From: an uncultured Acidimicrobiaceae bacterium | GTDB taxonomy: Bacteria; Actinomycetota; Acidimicrobiia; Acidimicrobiales; RAAP-2 | Length of the DNA: 27,975 nucleotides | Reading direction: 5' to 3' | NCBI GenBank assembly: GCA_937894805.1 | Contig: CALAYR010000111.1 | Coordinates: 1-27,975, forward strand | Shown: positions 16,155-22,722 of the stretch, piece after piece | How positions within the stretch are numbered: position 1 is the first letter of the stretch | Layout of the letters: every line of letters begins with the position of its first letter | Made by a program: the position numbers and the translations under genes | The notes under the pieces: model-generated | Seen by the model: only the letters and a program-made list of their open reading frames with translations | What the model was told of the DNA's origin: nothing | The model's database searches: none

Positions 16155-17562
16155 CGTGGAGTCCTCGTCCGGCCAACGCGAGCAATGTCTCACCGAAGGT
16201 CTCCGATAGCGACGGGTGCGGCTGGATCAATGCGGCCGCTTCTGAGGCCGTGGCTTCCCAGTTGACCGCAAAGTAGCCCGCTCCCAGCTGTTCGGTGACC
16301 CAAGGGCCCGCCATGTGGACGCCAAGGAGTTGGCCGGCAGTGCCGTCCGCATTCTTCTCAGCGATAATCTTCACAACGCCTTCGGTGTCGCCAATGATGC
16401 GAGCACGACCGTTGCCCGCAAAAGGATCCTTCTTAACTACGACGTTGTAACCGCGCTCTTTAGCTGCCGCCTCAGTCAAACCGCAAAATGCAACTTCAGG
16501 ATTGGTGTAGATCGCCCACGGAACACGGTCGTAGTTGACCGGAACGGTGACTTCTCCCAAAATCGTCTTGATGGCGACAATGGCTTCCGCGAAGCCAACG
16601 TGCGCCAGCTGCGGTGTTCCGGCGACGACGTCGCCAACGGCAAATACGTTGGGGGCGGCGGTGCGCATGTACTCGTCGGCCACTACGAACCCACGCTCAT
16701 CGAGCTCGACGCCCGTTGCTTCACCAAGGAGACCTTCGGTACGGGGGCGGCGGCCCACGGAGACGATGACCATCTCGACCTCGACGTCGTCGACGCCATC
16801 GAGGTGCAACGTTGTTCCCGACTTACTGGGCGTGTGTCCAGTCACCTTGGCGTTGGTCACGATGTCAATGCCACGCTTCTTAAAGGACCGCTGGACGACC
16901 GAGGCAACTTCGGTATCGCATCCCGCGAGAATGGAGGGCAGACCCTCCACGATCGTGACCTTCGAACCCATGTCGCTCAGCATTGAGGCGAACTCGCAGC
17001 CGATAGCACCGCCACCAATAACGGCCGCTGAGGCGGGCAGGGCGCTCAGAGCCAGAAACTCATCCGAGGTCAAGATGACCGAGCCGTCAACCTCAAAGCC
17101 GGGCAGCGTACGAGGCACCGAACCAGCGGCCAAAATTACGTTCCTCCCAACAAGGGTTGCTCCGGCATCTGCGCCGTCGAATACTGAAACGGTGTTGTTG
17201 GCGTCGAGACGACCAGTGCCTTCGAGCACCTCAATCTTTCGACCCTTCAACAGGCCGGAAAGACCCTTGTGGAGCTGATCCACCACTTCGTTTTTACGAT
17301 TCTGACTAACGGAGAAATCAACGGTCGGCGCAGATGTGGTGAAGCCGAAGGCGCCGGCGTGCTCGATGGTGCGCAGCACGTGGGCTGTCTCCAAAAACTC
17401 TTTGGCGGGAATACACCCACGGTGCAGACATGTCCCACCGACTTTGTCACGCTCAACGAGAGCGACGGAGAGGCCGGCGGCGGCGGCGTAAAGGGCGGCG
17501 GCGTAGCCGCCAGGTCCACCACCGATTACGACAACATCAAACTGCTTACTCTCGGAAGCCAC
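16147..17562 (-). CDS. lpdA: Dihydrolipoyl dehydrogenase (E3)
   Basis: This 471-residue FAD enzyme reoxidises dihydrolipoyl groups of 2-oxoacid dehydrogenase complexes (or the glycine cleavage system) with NAD+. The N-terminal FAD motif 'GGGPGG' (14-19), the redox disulfide C45/C50 in 'GGTCLHRGC', a second dinucleotide motif 'GGGAIGCE', and the C-terminal His-Glu pair in 'HPSLSETFGE' are all present. Length matches the family. The GTG at 17562 is preceded by AAAGGG at 5 nt. It heads a chain of overlapping genes, lpd - E2 - lipB-lipA, on the minus strand, so E3, its lipoylated partner and the lipoylating enzyme are made together. Confidence 0.95.
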   Translation of the reverse strand: MASESKQFDVVVIGGGPGGYAAALYAAAAGLSVALVERDKVGGTCLHRGCIPAKEFLETAHVLRTIEHAGAFGFTTSAPTVDFSVSQNRKNEVVDQLHKGLSGLLKGRKIEVLEGTGRLDANNTVSVFDGADAGATLVGRNVILAAGSVPRTLPGFEVDGSVILTSDEFLALSALPASAAVIGGGAIGCEFASMLSDMGSKVTIVEGLPSILAGCDTEVASVVQRSFKKRGIDIVTNAKVTGHTPSKSGTTLHLDGVDDVEVEMVIVSVGRRPRTEGLLGEATGVELDERGFVVADEYMRTAAPNVFAVGDVVAGTPQLAHVGFAEAIVAIKTILGEVTVPVNYDRVPWAIYTNPEVAFCGLTEAAAKERGYNVVVKKDPFAGNGRARIIGDTEGVVKIIAEKNADGTAGQLLGVHMAGPWVTEQLGAGYFAVNWEATASEAAALIQPHPSLSETFGETLLALAGRGLHVG

Positions 17563-17600
17563 AGTGACCCTTTCTGCGTCGAAACGACGAAACCGATGAA

Positions 17601-17606
17601 ATTCTA
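17601..17606 (-). promoter_or_regulatory. Possible -10 element for the lpd-E2-lipBA operon
   Basis: TAGAAT on the minus strand lies in the 66-base gap between rnhA and lpd. It would give a leader of about 30 nt containing the AAAGGG ribosome site. No convincing -35 box is seen, and read-through from rnhA is also possible. Confidence 0.35.
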
Positions 17607-17628
17607 GTTCCGCGGGGTCCGCTTCATT

Positions 17629-18075
17629 TCAGGGGGTGACTGACCGTCCGCGACCCACATCAGCGGCCTCGGTGGCCAGTTCGTCAACAAAATCGTTCAT
17701 AACGTCCCCAGAATGACCCTTAACCCACCGAAAGGAGATGGAGCGGTCGGATTCCAGGACGAGCGCAAAGAGCATCTCCCAGAGGTCCCTGTTAGCCACG
17801 GGCTGACCTTGAGAATTCTTCCAGCCCCGCTTCAGCCACCCGGCGTACCAACGGTCGTTGAAGCACTTCACGACATAGGTCGAGTCGGACACGATTTCGA
17901 TCACGTCATCAGGAACTGACCGGAGGGCCTCTATGACGGCGAGGAGCTCCATGCGTTGGTTCGTCGTGTGCTCGTCAAACCCGGAGGCAAAGTACGTCGC
18001 CCCTTCGGCCCAGGCCCAACCGCCTGGTCCCGGGTTGCCGCGACAAGCTCCATCGGTATAGAGAACACGACTCAC
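17629..18075 (-). CDS. rnhA: Ribonuclease HI
   Basis: This 148-residue nuclease cuts the RNA strand of RNA-DNA hybrids during replication and repair. The catalytic carboxylates are in place: D8 ('TDGAC'), E43 ('NQRMELLA'), D64 ('SDSTYV') and D131 ('FVDELA'), with the flexible-loop H121 in 'KGHSGD'. Length matches bacterial RNase HI (about 150). There is no N-terminal hybrid-binding domain and no C-terminal acid-phosphatase domain of the kind fused to some actinobacterial RNase H proteins. The GTG start overlaps the TGA stop of the Rrf2 gene (GTGA), so translation is probably coupled. Confidence 0.95.
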   Translation of the reverse strand: MSRVLYTDGACRGNPGPGGWAWAEGATYFASGFDEHTTNQRMELLAVIEALRSVPDDVIEIVSDSTYVVKCFNDRWYAGWLKRGWKNSQGQPVANRDLWEMLFALVLESDRSISFRWVKGHSGDVMNDFVDELATEAADVGRGRSVTP

Positions 18076-18530
18076 GGCGTGTGGGTGGTCCAGGCGTCTG
18101 GATCTTTGGTGAACTGCGTCACCTCGGGAGGCAACGAACCCTTGGCGACATCGGCCACGGTGACGTGTTCGAGCACTTGGCGCAAGCTCGCCCGCACTGC
18201 AATCCAGACTTCCTGTAGCGACGTGGCCACGCCGTCGTAGTGCACGTCTTCGGGGCGATTCCCTCGAACACCTGCCATCGGACCACCGACCACGCGCAAC
18301 ACCTTGGCCAACGTGATCTGATCGGCCGGACGGGCCAAGACGTAGCCCCCCGCGGCACCGCGATGACTCAGCACGAGTTCGGCGCGACGTAGGTCAGAAA
18401 GAATTGCCCCGAGGAACTTGGCGGGCAGGCCCTGCTCTTCGGCCAGCGCCGCAGCACTCATCGGCTCCTCAGAAATCGATAGAGAAAGCAGTGCGCGAAT
18501 GGCATAATCGGCCTTAGCGGGTATCTGCAT
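18072..18530 (-). CDS. Rrf2-family transcriptional regulator without cysteines
   Basis: This 152-residue winged-helix repressor or activator belongs to the Rrf2 family (IscR, NsrR, RsrR, CymR). The N-terminus 'IPAKADYAIRALLSL' and the wing 'SHRGAAGGYVLARP' (about 55-68) are typical. It contains no cysteine at all, so it cannot bind an Fe-S cluster through the three-cysteine motif of IscR or NsrR; a CymR-like mode, sensing through a partner protein or a metabolite, is more likely. It lies 22 nt after the metallo-hydrolase gene and overlaps rnhA. Targets are unknown; the SUF and lipoate genes nearby are candidates only by proximity. Confidence 0.88.
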   Translation of the reverse strand: MQIPAKADYAIRALLSLSISEEPMSAAALAEEQGLPAKFLGAILSDLRRAELVLSHRGAAGGYVLARPADQITLAKVLRVVGGPMAGVRGNRPEDVHYDGVATSLQEVWIAVRASLRQVLEHVTVADVAKGSLPPEVTQFTKDPDAWTTHTP

Positions 18531-18552
18531 CGTTCTAGTTTGCCCTACTGCT

Positions 18553-19386
18553 TTACGCGTTTAAGTCAATTGAGGTCAGATCGGGTCCAACCACCAGGTT
18601 GCCGGAGAAATGCTCCTTGGCAACGGCCGCCCATTCCGCTTCGCCACCAGGTGGCGGTGCCGGTACGTAGTGGGTCAAAATCAAGTGCTTGATGCCGGCG
18701 CGTTGGGCTGTTTGGGCCGCCTGCTCCACCGTTGAGTGATAGTCCAAGATGTCCTGGAGGCGAGCCAAGGGCACCATTTTCACGATGTCTTCACGCAACA
18801 CAGTCTGGACGTACGCATCGGCACCCACGAGTAGTTCGTCGAGGGAATCGCAGGGAACGCCGTCACCGGCCATAACCACGTCGTGCACACCGTCGGAGAT
18901 TCGAAAGGCCACCGAGGGGTGGACGGGACGGTGGTCGGTCTCGCCAACTTTCACACTCAACGTCCCCACGGTGAAGACGTCACCGGGAGCAACTTCCACC
19001 ACGTTCAAACGCGGAGCAGCGTTGAGGTCGTCGTGGTGCGTTATGCGGTAGTGGATGTCCGCCTCCAGCATTTCCAAGATGTGCTGAACGAGCTTGATGG
19101 TGCCGGGTGGCCCCCAAATAGAGAGTGGGGTGTCGGCGTCGGGCGCCGACATGATCCAGTACGACGTAATGATGTCGTTGAGGTCACAGATGTGGTCACT
19201 GTGCAGGTGAGTCAGCAAAACTCCCGTCAACATGGGCGGGAAGTAACCCGCTCCAACGAGACGAGTGACGACGCCACGTCCAGCATCAATGAGTAGGACC
19301 GATCCGTCTGAACTAACTAATGAACTCGGGCCGGCGCGGTTGGGGTCCGGGATGGGTGACCCGGTACCAAGCAGTGTGATCTTCAT
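18553..19386 (-). CDS. Metallo-beta-lactamase-fold hydrolase, RNase Z-like
   Basis: This 277-residue cytoplasmic protein has the di-metal motif 'THLHSDH' (H60, H62, D64, H65), a later His near 152, D175 in 'AGDGVPC' and H239 in 'LTHY'. The N-terminal 'ITLLGTGSPIP' and the overall layout fit the RNase Z/AtsA-type branch. It lacks the exosite arm expected of a tRNA 3'-processing RNase Z, and 'GDG' replaces the common 'GDT', so true tRNA processing is doubtful; a phosphodiesterase or sulfatase activity is equally possible. ATG 19386 has a GAGGAG site 4 nt upstream. It is first in a minus-strand group with the Rrf2 gene and rnhA, and divergent from thiE. Confidence 0.82.
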   Translation of the reverse strand: MKITLLGTGSPIPDPNRAGPSSLVSSDGSVLLIDAGRGVVTRLVGAGYFPPMLTGVLLTHLHSDHICDLNDIITSYWIMSAPDADTPLSIWGPPGTIKLVQHILEMLEADIHYRITHHDDLNAAPRLNVVEVAPGDVFTVGTLSVKVGETDHRPVHPSVAFRISDGVHDVVMAGDGVPCDSLDELLVGADAYVQTVLREDIVKMVPLARLQDILDYHSTVEQAAQTAQRAGIKHLILTHYVPAPPPGGEAEWAAVAKEHFSGNLVVGPDLTSIDLNA

Positions 19387-19408
19387 GTGACTCCTCTATC
19401 TGGCGCTG

Positions 19409-19414
19409 AGGTTA
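19409..19414 (-). promoter_or_regulatory. Possible -10 element of the metallo-hydrolase/rrf2/rnhA operon
   Basis: TAACCT on the minus strand would start a transcript near 19402, leaving a leader of about 16 nt that contains the GAGGAG ribosome site. No -35 box is obvious. Confidence 0.4.
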
Positions 19415-19429
19415 GGCGAATGCTCGTCC

Positions 19430-19435
19430 TAGGGT
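19430..19435 (+). promoter_or_regulatory. -10 element of a leaderless thiE transcript
   Basis: TAGGGT ends 6 nt before GTG 19442. A leaderless mRNA leaves no space for a thiamine-pyrophosphate riboswitch, and none is visible in the 55-base divergent gap. Confidence 0.55.
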
Positions 19436-19441
19436 GGTTAC

Positions 19442-20062
19442 GTGTGGAATTTGCAGTCTCGCCATCTCTACCTCTGCGTCGGCATTCGGTCCGACATGAG
19501 CACCTTCCTGCCGGCCGTCCTCCGCGGGGGCGTCGACATCGTCCAGCTGCGAGAAAAGTATGCCGGTCGCGAGGCCCAACGGATCGCGGCACTCGAGATG
19601 CGGGCCATCTGTCAAGAGTTCAACGTGCCCTTCATTATGAATGACGACCCCGAGCTCGCACTCGAGGTGGCGGCCGATGGGGTCCACGTGGGGCAAGACG
19701 ACGTCTCGATTGAGCACTGTCGGAATGTTTTAGGCGAGCAGGCCATTGTGGGTATCTCGACCCACGCGGACGATGAGTTTGCCAATGCCCTACCGCTAGC
19801 AGTTTCGTATCGTTCGGCCGGACCGATTGTCGCCACACCAACCAAGCTGGAGCGAATACCGACAGGCGTGGAGTACGCCCTGCGTAGTCAGAGCCTTAGC
19901 TCGGATCCAGTCTTTGTTACCGGCGGCGTTGACGCCGACGCGCTCCCCGAACTTCTGGGCCACGGGCTCCGTCACTTTGTGGTGGTCCGGGCGTTAACGC
20001 AGTCAACGGACCCCGAGGCGTCGGCCCGAGAACTGTCGCAACTTATCCGCTCAGCGATTTAG
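19442..20062 (+). CDS. thiE: Thiamine-phosphate synthase
   Basis: This 206-residue TIM-barrel enzyme joins hydroxymethylpyrimidine pyrophosphate with thiazole phosphate to give thiamine phosphate. Characteristic motifs run in order: 'VQLREK' (34-39), 'NDDPELA' (67-73), 'ADGVHVGQDD' (78-87), 'GISTHADDEF' (104-113), 'GPIVATPTK' (127-135), 'FVTGGVD' (158-164) and a C-terminal phosphate-binding region near 'VVRALT'. Length matches the family. GTG 19442 has a -10 element 6 nt upstream and no Shine-Dalgarno. No other thiamine gene is nearby. Its stop overlaps the stop of the convergent hydrolase-fold gene in a TTAG tetranucleotide. Confidence 0.93.
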   Translation: MWNLQSRHLYLCVGIRSDMSTFLPAVLRGGVDIVQLREKYAGREAQRIAALEMRAICQEFNVPFIMNDDPELALEVAADGVHVGQDDVSIEHCRNVLGEQAIVGISTHADDEFANALPLAVSYRSAGPIVATPTKLERIPTGVEYALRSQSLSSDPVFVTGGVDADALPELLGHGLRHFVVVRALTQSTDPEASARELSQLIRSAI

Positions 20063-20802
20063 TGACGATCTAGCCAGCCCAACAGCGTGGCGACCATTCG
20101 GGGGTCGGCTCGCAGCGTGTGTCCAGCACCGTGAATAATTCGAAGTTCGGCGTGCTCCTCCGCGGCGGCGTAGAGATCTCTCGCATTCGTGACCGCCACC
20201 TCGAGGTCTTCCGCGCCGTGACCAATCAGGAGTCGACGAGGTGGAATCTGAGCAATTGACCCCAAGGGGTCGAGCCGCATAACGTCCGCGAAGAGTGCGT
20301 CGGCTTCAAGGAGTTGGTGGCCGGTTTGCACCACGCCCGCCCGATTGATCTGCGCGCGAAATTTCTCTGCTTCGCCGCACCATTCATCGAGATGTGCCGA
20401 AGTGGCAAACGTAGCCACGCCTCGGATGCGCTCATCGTCAGCAGCTAGACGCAGGGCCACGTTGCCACCGAACCCAAAGGCGGCACAGGCAATGGGCTGA
20501 TCTTCTTCGGCCAAACGGTCCACGATGGTTCCCAGATCGGCCAGCCACTGAGTTCCGGAAAAGGTTCCAGTGCTCGCACCGACGCCGGACAATGTCCCTG
20601 TGGCTATCAGCCAGCCTGATTCATGTGCGAGGTGTTCTCCGAGCTCAGGCAACATTCCTGCCGCCGTTCGACCCATGCCGAGGGCGCGAGGCAAGCCGTG
20701 AAGAAGTATGAGCGTTCGCTCAATCCGGGTACGACTTTCCGATTGAAAGACGTGAAGATCGAGCTTTGATTCCCCGCTGTTGAGACGTTCGTGCAACTGC
20801 AC
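20059..20802 (-). CDS. Alpha/beta-hydrolase-fold protein lacking the nucleophile
   Basis: This 247-residue protein has an alpha/beta hydrolase outline: the oxyanion strand 'TLILLHGLP' (30-38), a nucleophile elbow at 108-114, acid D199 ('GHGAEDL') and H228 ('HGAGHTL'). The elbow reads AFGFGGN where active relatives have GxSxGG, so the catalytic serine is replaced by G110 (codon GGG). It resembles dienelactone-hydrolase-like proteins, but ordinary serine or cysteine hydrolysis is not expected; a binding or scaffolding role, or a pseudoenzyme, is more likely. GTG 20802 starts 5 nt after the acyl-CoA dehydrogenase stop, so the two are cotranscribed. A sequencing error at the one codon cannot be excluded. 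Confidence 0.78.
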   Translation of the reverse strand: MQLHERLNSGESKLDLHVFQSESRTRIERTLILLHGLPRALGMGRTAAGMLPELGEHLAHESGWLIATGTLSGVGASTGTFSGTQWLADLGTIVDRLAEEDQPIACAAFGFGGNVALRLAADDERIRGVATFATSAHLDEWCGEAEKFRAQINRAGVVQTGHQLLEADALFADVMRLDPLGSIAQIPPRRLLIGHGAEDLEVAVTNARDLYAAAEEHAELRIIHGAGHTLRADPRMVATLLGWLDRH

Positions 20803-20807
20803 GAAAA

Positions 20808-21923
20808 TCAGATACCGAGCAGTTGCGCCAGAATCTCGCGGTGGTAAGCAGGGTCACCGAGCAACAGTTCGCTGCTCTTGGCCCGCTTGAAGTAGAGGTG
20901 CGCGTGGTGCTCCCACGTGAAACCGATACCACCGTGGATCTGAATGTTCTCACCAGCACAGTGGAAGTAGGCCTCGGAGCAGTACGACTTCGCCAGGCTG
21001 GCGGCAACGGCGAGGTCGTCGTTGTTTTCCTGCGAGCAGAATGCGGCGTAGTACGCGGCTGACTTGGCTGACTCAACTTCGAGCAGCATGTCGGCGGCCT
21101 TGTGCTTGATGGCCTGGAACGAACCGATGGGACGACCGAACTGGACGCGCTCCTTGGCGTAGGCCACGGCGTTGTCGAGAACGCGCTGGCTTCCACCAAC
21201 CTGCTCGGCAGCCAAGAGGGCGGCGGCCTTCTGCAGCGCAACCTTCAAACCGGCCTCAGCACCACCATCGGTACCGATGAGACGGGCGGGAGTGTTTACG
21301 AATTCAAGGCGGCTCTGCTTGCGCGTCTGGTCCATGGTGGGCAGCGCGGTGCTAGTCAAACCGGCGGCGTCGCCAGCGACAGCGAAGAGTGAAAGACCCT
21401 TGTCGGTCTTGGCTGATACCAAGATCAGCGAGGCGGTGCCGCCATCGATGACGTAGTTCTTAACGCCGTTGATGGTGTAGCTGTCGCCGGAACCACTTGC
21501 GGTCGTCGAAGTGTCGGTAACAACCCAGCTACCGGCGTCGTCGGTGAGAGCCAATGTGGCAATCGTTTCGCCAGCAGCGATACCGGGGAGGTACTCGGCC
21601 TTCGCCTTGTCATCACCCGACTCGAGCAACGCGTTAGCGGCGAGGGCGACAGTAGAGAAGTACGGGGCGCAGAGCAGTGCGGCACCCATCTCTTCAAAGA
21701 CGACGTACTGCTCGACAGGACCAAAGCCTTGGCCGCCGAACTCTTCGGGAATACCGAGGGCCTGGAGTCCAAGCTCTTCGGCCATCTGCTTCCACACGGA
21801 CTTGTCGTAACCGTCGGCGGTAGCCATCTGCTCACGAACGGCAGTCTCTGGAGACTTGTCATCCAGGAATCGACGGACCATCTTTCGTAGTTCGTCTTGC
21901 TCTTCGCTGAATCCAAAGTTCAT
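20808..21923 (-). CDS. Acyl-CoA dehydrogenase family protein
   Basis: This 371-residue flavoprotein probably introduces a double bond next to the thioester of an acyl-CoA. It has the N-terminal helical domain (about 6-115), the beta domain (about 120-215, 'TLALTDD' and 'INGVKNYVIDG'), and the C-terminal helical domain with the signature 'YAKERVQFGRPIGSFQAIKH' (255-274) and 'QIHGGIGFTWEHHAHLYFKRA' split around 328-348. The classical catalytic Glu in a 'YEG' context near the C-terminus is absent ('LLLGDPAYHRE'), as in several actinobacterial FadE relatives that use another residue or act as heterodimers. I chose ATG 21923 because AAAAGGG lies 7 nt upstream and the conserved domain begins at once; an in-frame start at 22043 has no support. 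Confidence 0.88.
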   Translation of the reverse strand: MNFGFSEEQDELRKMVRRFLDDKSPETAVREQMATADGYDKSVWKQMAEELGLQALGIPEEFGGQGFGPVEQYVVFEEMGAALLCAPYFSTVALAANALLESGDDKAKAEYLPGIAAGETIATLALTDDAGSWVVTDTSTTASGSGDSYTINGVKNYVIDGGTASLILVSAKTDKGLSLFAVAGDAAGLTSTALPTMDQTRKQSRLEFVNTPARLIGTDGGAEAGLKVALQKAAALLAAEQVGGSQRVLDNAVAYAKERVQFGRPIGSFQAIKHKAADMLLEVESAKSAAYYAAFCSQENNDDLAVAASLAKSYCSEAYFHCAGENIQIHGGIGFTWEHHAHLYFKRAKSSELLLGDPAYHREILAQLLGI

Positions 21924-21930
21924 GGCGTTT

Positions 21931-21937
21931 CCCTTTT
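21931..21937 (-). promoter_or_regulatory. Shine-Dalgarno of the acyl-CoA dehydrogenase gene
   Basis: AAAAGGG on the minus strand lies 7 nt before ATG 21923 and decides that start. Confidence 0.65.
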
Positions 21938-21969
21938 CTTCGTATCTGTCGTCACTGAATGACTTATTG

Positions 21970-21975
21970 AGAATA
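21970..21975 (-). promoter_or_regulatory. Possible -10 element of the acyl-CoA dehydrogenase operon
   Basis: TATTCT on the minus strand would give a leader of about 40 nt including the AAAAGGG site. The candidate -35, ATTTCA at 17 nt, is a poor match. Confidence 0.4.
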
Positions 21976-21996
21976 GCGAATCTTCGAGCACCTGAA

Positions 21997-22039
21997 ATCG
22001 CCCTCAGGGAAGCCCTTTTTAGGGCGATGCTCATCGCCC
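21997..22039. repeat. Overlapping inverted repeats in a divergent promoter region
   Basis: ATCGCCCT (21997-22004), AGGGCGAT (22021-22028) and ATCGCCC (22033-22039) form two mutually exclusive pairings that share the middle element. A smaller GCCCT-TTTT-AGGGC repeat lies inside. The set sits between the predicted promoters of the acyl-CoA dehydrogenase and the glyoxalase-II-like gene, so it is more likely an operator than an RNA structure. Confidence 0.5.
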
Positions 22040-22054
22040 CCACCCCCCAGGTGG

Positions 22055-22060
22055 CAGTCT
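22055..22060 (+). promoter_or_regulatory. -10-like element of a leaderless glyoxalase-II-like transcript
   Basis: CAGTCT ends 6 nt before ATG 22067. It differs from the nitroreductase element TAGTCT by its first base only. No Shine-Dalgarno is present. Confidence 0.4.
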
Positions 22061-22066
22061 GTACCC

Positions 22067-22684
22067 ATGAATACTGTCGATTTGGTCTGGTCCGACGCGA
22101 CCGCCGAAGTCCACCGATTTGTCGTGGGGCCCGTCGAAAACAACGTCTACGTAGTTCGGTGTCGCCAAACGGGCGAGGCCCTCCTTATCGATGCGGCCAA
22201 TGAGCATGAGCGACTTCTCGACATCGCACGAGCTTTAGGCGTCCAAAAAGTCGTCGAAACCCACGGACACTGGGATCACATCCAGGCCGTCGAGGCCGTA
22301 CGCGAGGCGGGGATTGATGTCTGGGTGCGTCACGAGGATGCGGCCATGCTGCCCAGTTACGACGCTCTCCTCGAAGATGACGACGTCTTATCTGTAGGGG
22401 CACTTCGAATCCGGACACTCCACACCCCCGGACACACCCCCGGATCTATCTGCTTTTCACTGGAAAACACGCCAGTCCTCTTTACCGGCGACACCCTCTT
22501 CCCCCGGGGTCCGGGCAACGCCACCTTCGAAGGCGGTGACTTTCCGACCATCATTCAGTCCATTGAAAATCGCATCTTTCGGGCTTTCGGTGGGGAGACA
22601 TTGATTTGGCCCGGCCACGGCGCTCCGAGCACCGTTGGCACTGAGTCGCCCTCTCTGGACGATTGGGTCGCTCGCGGCTGGTAG
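22067..22684 (+). CDS. Metallo-beta-lactamase-fold hydrolase, glyoxalase-II-like
   Basis: This 205-residue cytoplasmic protein has the full set of di-metal ligands: 'THGHWDH' (H66, H68, D70, H71), H123 in 'TPGHTPG', bridging D142 in 'TGDTLF' and H184 in 'PGHGAPS'. This matches the GloB/YcbL branch, which hydrolyses thioesters. It lacks the C-terminal glutathione-binding helices of true glyoxalase II, as expected in actinobacteria, so a mycothiol- or CoA-linked or persulfide substrate is possible. The gene lies 38 nt upstream of sufC but the latter has its own promoter, so cotranscription is uncertain. Confidence 0.88.
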   Translation: MNTVDLVWSDATAEVHRFVVGPVENNVYVVRCRQTGEALLIDAANEHERLLDIARALGVQKVVETHGHWDHIQAVEAVREAGIDVWVRHEDAAMLPSYDALLEDDDVLSVGALRIRTLHTPGHTPGSICFSLENTPVLFTGDTLFPRGPGNATFEGGDFPTIIQSIENRIFRAFGGETLIWPGHGAPSTVGTESPSLDDWVARGW

Positions 22685-22710
22685 CCGGAAGGGTATTTCC
22701 CACACGGCGG

Positions 22711-22716
22711 TAGGCT
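22711..22716 (+). promoter_or_regulatory. -10 element of a leaderless sufC-sufS-sufU transcript
   Basis: TAGGCT ends 6 nt before GTG 22723, and no Shine-Dalgarno is present. Any Fe-S-responsive repressor would have to act at the 38-base gap or inside the preceding gene. Confidence 0.55.
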
Positions 22717-22722
22717 TAAACC

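Noticed and set aside
15415..16209. A 264-codon open frame antisense to the E2 gene
   Set aside because: The translation is biased in composition (Ser/Thr/Ala), has no domain, and reflects the Ala/Pro linker of the E2 gene on the other strand.
21924..22043. An N-terminal extension of the acyl-CoA dehydrogenase
   Set aside because: The extra 40 residues are not conserved family sequence, and a good ribosome site stands just before ATG 21923. The region also holds a -10 element and inverted repeats.
21997..22066. Transcription attenuator before the glyoxalase-II-like gene
   Set aside because: The alternative hairpins suggest one, but the -10-like element 6 nt before the start implies that they are not transcribed with the gene, and no T-tract or leader peptide is present.
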